Positions 1-6,698 are shown, numbered from the stretch's first letter. The stretch: 12,471 bases of DNA from Anaerolineae bacterium (GCA_030597485.1 JAUVRU010000023.1:1-12471), one strand, 5' to 3'. The notes: generated by a model from the letters alone, not told the origin. Numbers and translations are program-made.

Positions 1-901
1 AAGTCACCAGGCCGGTGCCCACTCTGATGGCCGATGTCGCTGCCAGATAAGCCGCGCCAGTGTAGTTGACCGAGCCAGCCACCACCAATGCCCGGCCGAA
101 GGTGCCCTTATTGGCATCGACCGGTCGCGCAGGCAGCAAGCCGGCCACCAAAGCTGGTGTCGCCATTTCGGGCTTCACGTCAAGGTACAGATCGTCCGGG
201 ACGCCGATGTCGCCTATCACGAGTCTGCCCACGGCAGCTGCGCCCGGGGAGAGGATGTGTCCCCGCTTGACAGCTGCGAGCGTTACCGTCAAATCGGCGG
301 CCAGCGTGGCCGGATCCAGAGCACCGGTGTCGCTGTTGAGACCCGTGGGCACGTCCACCGCCACCACCATTGGCCGGACCACGTCCACCCATCCCTCGGC
401 CGGCATACACAGATCGACCTCGGCGGGACGCCGCCGCTCGGCAATGCCCTCTCCCGTGATGCTCAGCAGCTTCTTCAGGTCTCCCTTGATGGGGCGCACC
501 ATGCCAGTCCCCAACAGGGAATCCACCACGATGTCAACCTCTTCCAGCATCTGTCGCAGGATTCTCAGGCGCCGGTCATCAGCCATGTGCGTGACCGGAA
601 TACCGGCTTCGGCGGCCAGATCCCAGTTCTTGTCCCCTTCCGTCTCCCGCTTCCAGACGTAGATGTGAACTGTAGCTCCCTTGTCCAACAGGTGACGAGC
701 AACCACCAACCCGTCACCACCGTTGTTGCCTGGTCCCACCAATACCAGCACCCGTGCGGCATCAGCCCCTGCGTACTCGTCAATGGCCTCAGCTACCCTC
801 ATGCCGGCGTTTTCCATCATTTGCTCGAAGGACAGCCCGCCGGCGTCGGCCGTCTTTTCGATTCCCTGCATCTCCTCAGTGGTGACAATCTTGATAGCCA
901 T
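1..901 (-). CDS. nnr: Bifunctional NAD(P)H-hydrate epimerase / ADP-dependent NAD(P)H-hydrate dehydratase (Nnr, YjeF-type), 3' part missing
   Basis: This enzyme repairs damaged (hydrated) NADH and NADPH: the N-terminal YjeF_N domain epimerises R- and S-NAD(P)HX, and the C-terminal domain dehydrates S-NAD(P)HX using ADP or ATP. The frame is open for 300 codons from the ATG at 901 to the window edge. Visible in the translation are the Rossmann-like nucleotide motif GPGNNGGDGLVVARHL (residues 57-72), DSLLGTG (127-133), the VAVDVPTGLNSDTG active-site strand (180-193), KRGH (212-215), and at 264-300 the start of the C-terminal domain (NKGTFGRALVVAGS, then TGAAYLAA). About half of the dehydratase domain is missing. 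A stretch at residues 145-177, rich in Arg and Pro, is longer than in compact YjeF proteins. The ATG is preceded by a weak AAAGG about 11 nt upstream; an in-frame GTG lies 9 nt upstream of the ATG. The family assignment is very secure. Confidence 0.95.
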   Translation of the reverse strand, partial: MAIKIVTTEEMQGIEKTADAGGLSFEQMMENAGMRVAEAIDEYAGADAARVLVLVGPGNNGGDGLVVARHLLDKGATVHIYVWKRETEGDKNWDLAAEAGIPVTHMADDRRLRILRQMLEEVDIVVDSLLGTGMVRPIKGDLKKLLSITGEGIAERRRPAEVDLCMPAEGWVDVVRPMVVAVDVPTGLNSDTGALDPATLAADLTVTLAAVKRGHILSPGAAAVGRLVIGDIGVPDDLYLDVKPEMATPALVAGLLPARPVDANKGTFGRALVVAGSVNYTGAAYLAATSAIRVGTGLVT

Positions 902-991
902 CGAGCACACTACCTTTCGCGAACAAGCAGTCGTCAGCCCTCAGCATCTGGTCTCCGACCCAGGTCCCCGGCTGGAGGCCTCGTCGCTGCC

Positions 992-1020
992 AGTATAGCA
1001 CGGCGAGGTGTCGGCGGCAA
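992..1020 (-). promoter_or_regulatory. Probable sigma-A promoter of nnr
   Basis: On the minus strand, TTGCCG (1015-1020) and TATACT (992-997) are separated by 17 bp, and TGC immediately before TATACT forms an extended -10. Transcription would start near 985, giving a leader of about 84 nt before the nnr ATG at 901. The position in the divergent gap fits. Seen in sequence, not tested. Confidence 0.6.
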
Positions 1021-1049
1021 CCACGACACATTCGAGAGCTCCCCGGGTT

Positions 1050-1076
1050 TTGATATGCATAAGAATCAAGTAGAAT
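1050..1076 (+). promoter_or_regulatory. Possible promoter of the lysO gene pair
   Basis: TTGATA (1050-1055, 5 of 6 to the -35 consensus) lies 15 bp before TAGAAT (1071-1076, 5 of 6 to the -10 consensus). The spacer is short; reading the -35 as TTTTGA at 1048 gives 17 bp but a poorer box. Transcription would begin about 30 nt before the ATG at 1113. This is a weaker call than the promoter of the divergent nnr gene. Confidence 0.35.
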
Positions 1077-1112
1077 AGGCCGAACCTGAGAATCGAGGTG
1101 GGAACTGACACA

Positions 1113-1394
1113 ATGGTCGCCGTCATCCTGTTCTTTGCGGTGGGCATCTTGCTGGGTCACGCGCTGCGGCATAGGAGCAAAATAATCGCACTCGCCGACA
1201 GCCTGACTATGTGGACCATATACCTGTTGTTGTTCGTGCTGGGCCTGTCGGTGGGCGTCAACCGACAGATCTTGCAGCACATTGGCAGCCTGGGATTTCA
1301 AGCCGCAGTCCTGGCCGCGGCTGCCATTGTCGGCAGCGTGCTAGCATCCCAGCTCGTCAGATTGGCCCTTGAGCGACCAGTCGATGAAGAATAG
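1113..1394 (+). CDS. LysO-family lysine exporter, N-terminal half (DUF340)
   Basis: This 93-residue, almost wholly hydrophobic protein corresponds to the first third of Escherichia coli LysO (YbjE), an inner-membrane exporter of L-lysine and toxic lysine analogues. Three membrane segments are visible, roughly residues 2-18, 31-50 and 62-86. The stretch TMWTIYLLLFVLGLSVGV matches the family's WMVYLILFFMG region. I chose the ATG at 1113 because GAGGTGG (about 1095-1101) lies upstream at near-normal spacing; a GTG at 1098 would add five residues. The stop at 1392 lies inside the next gene, an 11-nt overlap. It presumably works only together with the downstream half. A two-gene arrangement is known for DUF340 proteins in several non-enterobacterial lineages, so this is probably natural and not a sequencing error. 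I am confident of the family and less so of the substrate. Confidence 0.8.
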   Translation: MVAVILFFAVGILLGHALRHRSKIIALADSLTMWTIYLLLFVLGLSVGVNRQILQHIGSLGFQAAVLAAAAIVGSVLASQLVRLALERPVDEE

Positions 1395-1986
1395 CCTTAT
1401 CGTTCTGGGATGGTTTGGAGCCGGCATACTCGTCGGACGGCTGTCGCTGCTGCCCGAGATCCCGACGTTGTCAAACGCGGCTCTGTACGTGGTCTACCTG
1501 CTGGTGCTGCTGGTGGGAGTGGGCATTGGAGGCGATGCCAAAAGCTGGCAAGCACTGAAGGCTACCAACATCAAGATCGTCCTGATTCCATTGTCGATCA
1601 TCGTGGGGACGCTGGCTGGTGTGGGATTGGTCTCGTTTCTCTTGCCAACGATTGGCCTGAGAGACTCGTTGGCAGTGGGAGCTGGATTCGGATACTACAG
1701 CCTCTCAAGCGTGCTCATCAGTCAGGCAAGAGGGGAGACACTGGGGGTGGTTGCCTTGCTTTCGAACCTGATACGAGAGATTGCTACCCTGTTGTTGGCA
1801 CCGCTTCTGGTCAGCCTGTTTGGAAAGCTGGCACCTATCGCCTGCGGCGGTGCGACCGCTATGGATTCCACCCTGCCCGTCATCATCAAATCGGCTGGCA
1901 AGGAGTACGCTATGGTGTCCCTGTTCAGCGGAATAGTGATATCCATTGCCGTGCCGATCTTGATCACACTCATCCTGACCGCCTAG
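1384..1986 (+). CDS. lysO: LysO-family lysine exporter, C-terminal half (DUF340)
   Basis: This 200-residue membrane protein matches the C-terminal two thirds of LysO. Family signatures visible are GFGYYSLSSVLIS (101-113; E. coli has GFGWYSLSGILL), LSNLIREIATLLLAP (126-140; E. coli NDLARELIAIMLIP) and CGGATAMDSTLPVI (154-167; E. coli CGATSMDFTLPVL). About six membrane helices can be drawn. The ATG at 1384 overlaps the end of the upstream half by 11 nt, in the +1 frame relative to it, so translation is probably coupled. An in-frame TTG at 1369 would add five residues. No strong Shine-Dalgarno sequence precedes the ATG, which fits re-initiation by terminating ribosomes. Lysine export is inferred from the characterised E. 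coli protein; other small cationic substrates are possible. Confidence 0.85.
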   Translation: MKNSLIVLGWFGAGILVGRLSLLPEIPTLSNAALYVVYLLVLLVGVGIGGDAKSWQALKATNIKIVLIPLSIIVGTLAGVGLVSFLLPTIGLRDSLAVGAGFGYYSLSSVLISQARGETLGVVALLSNLIREIATLLLAPLLVSLFGKLAPIACGGATAMDSTLPVIIKSAGKEYAMVSLFSGIVISIAVPILITLILTA

Positions 1987-2095
1987 CCGGATGATCCCCG
2001 TGGTTCATCACAGGCACGCGGGCTGTCATCGGGCACTCCGGTCCTGCTGAAATGGGCCTTGCCGGGATCAGTCGCCCTCAGCCAGATCACTGACG
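1987..2095. other. Convergent intergenic gap between lysO and the Thr/Pro-rich protein
   Basis: This gap separates two converging genes. It holds an imperfect hairpin at 1990-2009 (GATGA paired with TCATC, one T-T mismatch, then CC-GG around a CCGT loop), but no T-tract follows, so I do not call it an intrinsic terminator. Nothing else is evident. Confidence 0.4.
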
Positions 2096-2959
2096 TTATT
2101 GGAGATCGAAGCGATAGTAGAACCATTGGCGCTGTTCGTAGTTTGTCTCAATCTGGAACACGTCCGAGACCTGATTCCCTTCAGGATCAGCCACCACCAG
2201 CGACCAGACGCCAGTCTCGTAGGCGAACGCCTCGAACACTACATTGCCCTCTTGAACCGGACGACCAGTCGTTGTACACGCGACTGGTGTGCAGCGACTG
2301 TCACATGCCGGCTCATCCACAACCTTCGGACCGCTGGCCTTGCACAGGTGGTTGCAAGACGGTGCGCTTTCAACAGCCAGGCCGCTGGGGCTGTGGGTGC
2401 CGACGATCCGGTAGCCGGGCAGAAGAGCGTTGTTGCCCGTTATCTGGGCAAATATCACGAAGAACGTGTTCTCAGTATCGTGAGCCTGGCTTTCGATGAT
2501 CTTCATCGGCTTGGCTGTCTCAGGCGTCGAGGATGGGGCCGGCGTTACCATCGACGCCTGGCCAACGTCCTCGCCTGCGCCAGGCGGGGTGTAGGCTGCG
2601 GTAGGATTGGTTGGCAGAACACGTGTATAGGTAGGCGAGGGAGCCGGGGTTGGTGTCACAGTGTCAAGCACGACCCGTGTAGCTGTCGCTGTCGGTGGTG
2701 GCGTATTGGTGGGAGTTGGTGTAGCAGTCCGAGTGCGAGTTGGCGTAGCACTCGCAAAGGCGACTGTAGAGGCAGCGCCCCCAAGTGAGCCGGAACCTGG
2801 CTGCATCGCCAGTTGCTCACCATCCCTCCGCCGTTGAGCAACAACGCGTTTCTTGCTCGCCTCAAGAAATGACACAGATACCACAACAGTGACGAGGCAA
2901 AGCTCGATCGCCAGGCACGTAAGCAAAGCTGCAGCAATGATCTTGTATCGGTTCACCAC
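2096..2959 (-). CDS. Membrane-anchored protein with Thr/Pro-rich linker and Cys-containing C-terminal domain, function unknown
   Basis: The protein has 287 residues. Residues 8-31 form one hydrophobic segment, either a signal anchor or an uncleaved signal peptide, followed by a basic stretch (KKRVVAQRRR, 36-45). Residues 72-146 are a low-complexity Thr/Pro/Ala linker with repeated TPT-like units, typical of extracytoplasmic proteins of Chloroflexota. The C-terminal domain (about 155-287) begins ESQAHDTENTFFVIFAQITG and contains alternating hydrophobic and polar strands such as VVFEAFAYETGVWSLVVADP (240-259). This suggests a beta-sandwich, perhaps a ligand-binding or surface-adhesion fold. Five cysteines cluster at 202, 206, 219, 223 and 228 (C-x3-C, x12, C-x3-C, x4, C), unusual in an otherwise Cys-poor exported region. 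The start is a GTG at 2959, with AAAGGG about 11 nt upstream; a second GTG follows directly. It stands alone, convergent to lysO. I do not recognise a characterised family. Confidence 0.8.
   Translation of the reverse strand: MVNRYKIIAAALLTCLAIELCLVTVVVSVSFLEASKKRVVAQRRRDGEQLAMQPGSGSLGGAASTVAFASATPTRTRTATPTPTNTPPPTATATRVVLDTVTPTPAPSPTYTRVLPTNPTAAYTPPGAGEDVGQASMVTPAPSSTPETAKPMKIIESQAHDTENTFFVIFAQITGNNALLPGYRIVGTHSPSGLAVESAPSCNHLCKASGPKVVDEPACDSRCTPVACTTTGRPVQEGNVVFEAFAYETGVWSLVVADPEGNQVSDVFQIETNYEQRQWFYYRFDLQ
2522..2746 (-). repeat. Low-complexity Thr/Pro coding repeat
   Basis: This stretch encodes residues 72-146 of the exported protein, a run of degenerate Thr-Pro and Thr-Ala units (for example TPTRTRTATPTPTNTPPP). 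It is probably an extended, possibly O-glycosylated linker that carries the C-terminal domain away from the membrane. Such tracts vary in length between relatives. Confidence 0.75.
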
Positions 2960-3001
2960 TGGTAGTCCATCCCTTTGAGACAGATCAGCTCACGACCCCC
3001 T

Positions 3002-3046
3002 GTGTCCAGACACGCCAACCAGCCAGGAAATGCACTATCGTGTCTG
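3002..3046. repeat. Inverted repeats upstream of the Thr/Pro-rich protein gene
   Basis: GTGTC CA GACAC (3002-3013) is a perfect 5-bp inverted repeat. CAGACACG (3007-3014) also has an exact 8-bp inverted partner, CGTGTCTG (3039-3046), 24 bp away. Three GTGTC/GACAC half-sites therefore lie 43-87 bp upstream of the GTG at 2959. A regulator site or an mRNA leader hairpin is possible; no function is shown. Confidence 0.4.
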
Positions 3047-3277
3047 AAACACACCTCACGATGGAACCAAGGGCGCGTGAAACCCGCACAGTGTTCCCCC
3101 CAGTCTACCGCCTCCATGGTACACGAAAAAGAGGCCCCTGGTCAATGGTCAAGAAGTACTACCACGGCTGGATCGACAGCACCGTTGCCGTTTCGAGCAC
3201 ACACCCAAGTAGCGATGCATACCCCCGATGCAAGAACTCTCGACGGCCACCAAACATACTTGGTGATCGATACGTTC

Positions 3278-3306
3278 TTGCTCATCACCTGCAGTTCCAC
3301 TATAAT
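3278..3306 (+). promoter_or_regulatory. Probable sigma-A promoter of the rqcH row
   Basis: TTGCTC (3278-3283) and a perfect TATAAT (3301-3306) are spaced by 17 bp. Transcription would start about 3312-3314, only about 9 nt before the ATG at 3322. If that ATG is used the mRNA is close to leaderless; if the internal ATG at 3451 is used the leader is about 138 nt. Confidence 0.6.
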
Positions 3307-3321
3307 TGGCTGTAACCGGTC

Positions 3322-5169
3322 ATGAACCGCAGTCGACCAGCAGCAGGGTTTCTGGAGGAGATCAACCAGATCCTCTGCCCGGAAGGTCGAGAGCTCAGCA
3401 CCCACGAGATGCTGCGCAGAGAATGCGCCTGCCCGATCTATGTCACCCCTATGCACGTTGACTTCTTGACGCTGGCTTGCCTACGAGACGATCTGGATGC
3501 CCTTCTGGGTGCCCGAGTACAACAGGTGGTGCTGCCAGACAACCACTCAGTGGGTCTGGAGCTGTACGCAGGGCAACGTTTCTACCTGTTTCTGTCCGCC
3601 CACCCAAAGCACGCCCGGGCGCTACTGACAAAGGACAAACTGCGTCGGGGGGTGGACAGAGAGACGCCACTGCTGCTTCTCCTCCGAAAATGGGTGCGCG
3701 GCGCCCGGCTGGTGGACATCAGGCAGCCACCGTGGGAGCGTGTCTTGATCTTCCACTTTGACGGCGAGTCTGGGCCTTGCCGCCTGGTGGCTGAGATAAT
3801 GGAACGTTACGGCAACATCGTTCTGGTGGGGCCCGACGGGTGCGTGCTGGACGCATTGAAACGCGTGGGACCGCAACTCAACCGATACCGGGTAACGCTG
3901 CCGGCGCATCCGTACCAGCCACCCCCTGTGCCGCCGCATCGCCGTCCGCCGCTGGAGATTGATTGGGCAGGTGTGCTGGCTGGTGCCGATCCTGACCAAC
4001 CTCTCCACCATCTCTTGACCCGCAGGCTGCTAGGGGTCAGCCCCACCCTTGCCCGCGAGATTGCCGCCCGTGGTACCCACGACCCCCAATGTCTCGTGGG
4101 AGCAGCCTCCCCTGACTCACTGAACGCTGCCGTCGCCGACCTGTTTGAGGTGCTGGATGATGGCACCTGGAAACCTCACGTGGCCCTCGACGAGGACGAT
4201 AGGGTAGTCGCGTTTACTCCTTATCTCCCTCATCAGTTTGGCCGCGTCGAGCCAGCCCCAGACATCAGCACGGCGATGGCTCGTTACTTCCGCGAGAACC
4301 TGGCAGCCGACACCTACGCAGCCGCCCGCGGGCAGGTCCTGGCGCTGATTGAGGCAGCTACCCACCGTATGGAGAGGGCACTGGCGCAACTCCAAGAACA
4401 GCTAGTTGACCAGGATGAGATGAAGGCCTGGAGGCAAAATGGTGAATTGCTCTTGGCGTACCAGGGACAAGTACCGCCCGGCGCCCGTCAGGTGACGCTG
4501 ACCGACCACACCGGCGGGCAGCGTGCCATCTCACTCGATCCCACCCTGACCCCTGTCGAGAACGCTCAGGCCTACTTCGACCGGTACGGCAGAGCCCGGC
4601 GGGGCGCGAAAAGAATACCGGCGCGCATGAAGACACTCACAAATGATCGCGCATACCTGGAGCAACTGTCCACTGACCTGTCTCTGGCCGAGACACGTCC
4701 TGACATAGATGCCGTGCGCGACGCACTGACCGCTGCCGGTTGGGCACCCAAACAGCGCAAGCACCGGGGGCCAAGTGCCGGTCCATTACACTTCAGAATC
4801 GGTGAATTCACGATCCACGTAGGCCGTAACGCCCGCCAAAATGAGGAAGTGACCTTCAAACGGGCCAAACCTGATGATCTCTGGCTCCACGTGCGTGGCC
4901 AACCGGGCGCGCACGTGATTCTCAAGAGCGGGAAACAGACGGTACCAGAGGAGTTGATCCAGCGGGCAGCAGAGCTCGCCGCCTACCACTCGACAGCCCG
5001 CCGTGGCGGCAGCCAGACCGCAGTGGACGTCACTTCACGCCGCTTCGTGCGCCGAATACGGGGCGGCCACCCGGGTATGGTCACCTACCGCAATGAGCGG
5101 ACCGTCTGGGTGGAGGATCCGTCCGTGGTTCCCTCGATCCACCAGAGAACGAGCCCAAACGACGAATGA
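3322..5169 (+). CDS. rqcH: RqcH/NFACT-family ribosome quality control protein (Rqc2 homologue, formerly FbpA-like)
   Basis: RqcH binds stalled 50S subunits carrying nascent chains and recruits tRNA-Ala to add C-terminal alanine tails that mark the chain for degradation. The 615-residue frame shows NFACT-N (from MHVDFLTLACLRDDL at residue 44, through FYLFLSAHPKHARALL, LLLLRKWVRGARL and VLIFHF, to about 250), helical coiled-coil arms (about 334-375 and 413-460), and an NFACT-R/DUF814 domain (about 490-605) with VGRNARQNEEVTFKRA, DDLWLHVRGQPGAHVIL and GMVTYRNERTVWVEDP. The Asp-Arg pair needed for tRNA binding in characterised proteins is Glu139-Arg140 here. Residues 1-43 have no counterpart in family members, and neither ATG (3322 or 3451) has a Shine-Dalgarno sequence. 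The ATG at 3451 fits family length better (572 aa); the longer frame is given because the promoter abuts it. The stop overlaps the next gene by 4 nt. The family call is very secure. Confidence 0.92.
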   Translation: MNRSRPAAGFLEEINQILCPEGRELSTHEMLRRECACPIYVTPMHVDFLTLACLRDDLDALLGARVQQVVLPDNHSVGLELYAGQRFYLFLSAHPKHARALLTKDKLRRGVDRETPLLLLLRKWVRGARLVDIRQPPWERVLIFHFDGESGPCRLVAEIMERYGNIVLVGPDGCVLDALKRVGPQLNRYRVTLPAHPYQPPPVPPHRRPPLEIDWAGVLAGADPDQPLHHLLTRRLLGVSPTLAREIAARGTHDPQCLVGAASPDSLNAAVADLFEVLDDGTWKPHVALDEDDRVVAFTPYLPHQFGRVEPAPDISTAMARYFRENLAADTYAAARGQVLALIEAATHRMERALAQLQEQLVDQDEMKAWRQNGELLLAYQGQVPPGARQVTLTDHTGGQRAISLDPTLTPVENAQAYFDRYGRARRGAKRIPARMKTLTNDRAYLEQLSTDLSLAETRPDIDAVRDALTAAGWAPKQRKHRGPSAGPLHFRIGEFTIHVGRNARQNEEVTFKRAKPDDLWLHVRGQPGAHVILKSGKQTVPEELIQRAAELAAYHSTARRGGSQTAVDVTSRRFVRRIRGGHPGMVTYRNERTVWVEDPSVVPSIHQRTSPNDE

Positions 5170-6506
5170 CGGTAGCCGCTTCATCACCAGCCCCACTGTC
5201 CACACGCCGCATATGGCAAACCTGGTGGCCGCTGGCCGCCAGCTGGCTGCTGATGGCTGTCGAACTGCCTCTCCAGAGCGCCTTCGTGGCTAGACTGGCC
5301 AACCCGGAGATCAACCTGGCAGCTTTTGGAAGCGTTGCCATGCCGGTAATGTTGATCATCGGGGCACCCATTATCATGCTGTTGACCGCCTCCACCGCAC
5401 TCTGCAAAGACTGGGACTCCTATCTGAAGGTGCGCCGGTTCACGCTGCGCTCGGCGGCACTGCTAACCACCCTGCACGTCCTGGTTGCGTTCACTCCCAT
5501 ATACTACCTGGTGGTCAGCGGACTGATCGGCCCACCACAGGAGGTAATCGAACCGGCCCGAGTAGGTCTGATGATCATGACGCCCTGGCTGGCGTCCATT
5601 GCCTTTCGGCGCTTCAATCAGGGTGTGCTGATCCGCTTCGGCCACTCGCGGGCGGTAGGCCAGGGAACGCTCATCCGGCTCGTCGCCAATGTGGTGGTGT
5701 TGACGACCGGCTATCTGGCAGGAACTGTGCCCGGGGTTGTGGTGGCGGCCAGCGCCCTCGTGGCAGGGGGGATCAGCGAAGCGATTTTCATCGGCCGGCG
5801 CGTACGACCGGTGTTGCGCCATCAGCTCAGATGGGCGAAGCCTGTTGAACCTGCCTTGACCTTCCGCGCCTTCACCCGATTCTACATACCGCTCGCTCTG
5901 ACTCAAATGATGGCACTGTTCATCGAACCTGTGGTCAGTGCTGCCCTCAGCCGGCTGCCAAACCCGCTTGCGTCCCTGGCCGCGTGGCCTATCCTCTTTG
6001 GGCTCATCTTCATGATGCAGAGCCCGGCAGTCGCCTACGTTGAGGTGGTGGTGGCGCTACTGGAGCAACCGGACGCCAGGAATCGGTTGCGCCGTTTCAC
6101 CACCGGCCTGGTGGCCCTCACCTTTTTCGTGTCTGTGATCGTGTGCGTTACGCCCCTATCTGCCTTCTGGTTTGGGCGGGTGTCGGCACTCGCCCCACCA
6201 TTGGTTGAGATGGCTCAGCGGGGACTGTGGATAGGACTGCCAATAGCCGCCCTGACCGCCTTGTGCAGCTGGTACCAGGGCGCAGTCGTGCACATTCGGC
6301 ACACTCGGAGCATCACCGAGGCAGTGGCAATTTACATGTTGACTATCGCCGCGATTCTGGGAGCGGGGGTGGCGTGGGGCCGCGTCACGGGTCTGTACGT
6401 TGGCGCCGCCGCATTCTCAGTCGGCTTCGCCTGCCAGGCCAGCTGGCTGTGGTGGCGCAGCCGCCCGGCCTTGAGAATCGCCGTTGTTGAGGGGGAAAAC
6501 ACATGA
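5166..6506 (+). CDS. MOP-superfamily (MATE/ANK-like) multi-pass membrane protein
   Basis: This 446-residue protein has about 12 membrane helices and resembles polytopic flippase or exporter proteins of the MOP superfamily, to which MATE drug exporters, MurJ and the ANK pyrophosphate-transport family belong. The two-bundle architecture can be seen as an internal repeat. FNQGVLIRFGHSRAVGQG (150-167) in the first half corresponds to YQGAVVHIRHTRSITEA (370-386) in the second, each a loop after a helix with Gln-Gly and conserved Arg/His. Each half begins with a helix bearing a Pro or Glu (VELPLQSAF at 32-40; FIEPVVSAAL at 252-261). The start codon overlaps the rqcH stop (ATGA), so translation is coupled and the two are in one operon. 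The stop codon is likewise overlapped (ATGA) by the remnant reading frame that follows. I cannot name a substrate; an ANK-like or MATE-like transporter are both possible. Confidence 0.75.
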   Translation: MTVAASSPAPLSTRRIWQTWWPLAASWLLMAVELPLQSAFVARLANPEINLAAFGSVAMPVMLIIGAPIIMLLTASTALCKDWDSYLKVRRFTLRSAALLTTLHVLVAFTPIYYLVVSGLIGPPQEVIEPARVGLMIMTPWLASIAFRRFNQGVLIRFGHSRAVGQGTLIRLVANVVVLTTGYLAGTVPGVVVAASALVAGGISEAIFIGRRVRPVLRHQLRWAKPVEPALTFRAFTRFYIPLALTQMMALFIEPVVSAALSRLPNPLASLAAWPILFGLIFMMQSPAVAYVEVVVALLEQPDARNRLRRFTTGLVALTFFVSVIVCVTPLSAFWFGRVSALAPPLVEMAQRGLWIGLPIAALTALCSWYQGAVVHIRHTRSITEAVAIYMLTIAAILGAGVAWGRVTGLYVGAAAFSVGFACQASWLWWRSRPALRIAVVEGENT

Positions 6507-6673
6507 CCCAGATTCTGATTGTCGAGGACAACCATCATCAGCACCAGGCACATATGTTTGTCACCCTCTTCTTCGGGGTCCCGGGAATGGACACTGACAT
6601 GCTGACCTACGTCAACGCCGGGCACCTGCCCCCAGACAGACCAGACATTTGCGCGCCGCCTCCCGGAGGCTGA
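6503..6673 (+). pseudogene. Remnant of a response-regulator receiver plus SpoIIE/RsbU-type phosphatase gene, internally deleted
   Basis: This 56-codon frame starts in a 4-nt ATGA overlap with the upstream transporter. Its first ten residues, MTQILIVEDN, are the typical first strand and acidic pocket of a receiver domain. After a short His/Gln stretch (HHQHQAH, 11-17) it continues as MFVTLFFGVPGMDTDMLTYV and then NAGHLPP (18-44). That is the well-known motif deep inside SpoIIE/RsbU PP2C-type serine phosphatases (usual form MFVTLFYGVLD, then LTYVNAGHNPP). The rest, DRPDICAPPPGG, is not family-like and ends at a TGA. The simplest reading is a receiver-phosphatase gene that lost about 200 or more codons from its middle and its normal C-terminus, so no domain can fold. 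The start overlap implies the ancestral gene was the third member of the rqcH-transporter row. A functional micro-protein is much less likely. Confidence 0.7.
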
Positions 6674-6698
6674 ACATCCCAACATAGTGTGGTATAAT
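6671..6698 (+). promoter_or_regulatory. Probable promoter of the DUF2007 gene
   Basis: A perfect TATAAT (6693-6698) is preceded by TGG, giving an extended -10 (TGN before the box). TGAACA (6671-6676, 4 of 6 to the -35 consensus) lies 16 bp upstream and begins at the stop codon of the upstream remnant. Transcription would start near 6705, about 20 nt before the ATG at 6726. Confidence 0.6.

Larger units (their letters stand above)
2960..3321. other. Intergenic region without a convincing gene
   Basis: About 360 bp separate two divergent genes. It contains the inverted repeats at 3002-3046 and the promoter at 3278-3306. Short open frames cross it, but none has a good ribosome-binding site or a recognisable product. 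I saw no tRNA-like or other RNA-gene structure. No clear promoter for the minus-strand gene stands out. Confidence 0.5.

Noticed and set aside
257..1078. A 273-codon plus-strand open frame opposite nnr
   Set aside because: The minus strand encodes a clear Nnr over the same bases; the plus-strand translation is His/Gln/Arg-rich without any recognisable domain.
1990..2009. Hairpin after lysO as an intrinsic terminator
   Set aside because: The stem is short with a T-T mismatch and no T-tract follows.
2099..2788. Plus-strand frame opposite the Thr/Pro-rich protein
   Set aside because: The minus-strand reading gives a signal anchor, linker and folded domain in order; the plus-strand product is Arg/Trp/Cys-rich shadow sequence.
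2953..2970. Five-codon minus-strand leader peptide (MDYQW) overlapping the GTG start at 2959
   Set aside because: The ribosome-binding sequence would abut its ATG with no spacer, and nothing suggests attenuation.
2975..3456. Short frames in the gap before rqcH
   Set aside because: No ribosome-binding site, no recognisable product, and the frames overlap the promoter at 3278-3306.
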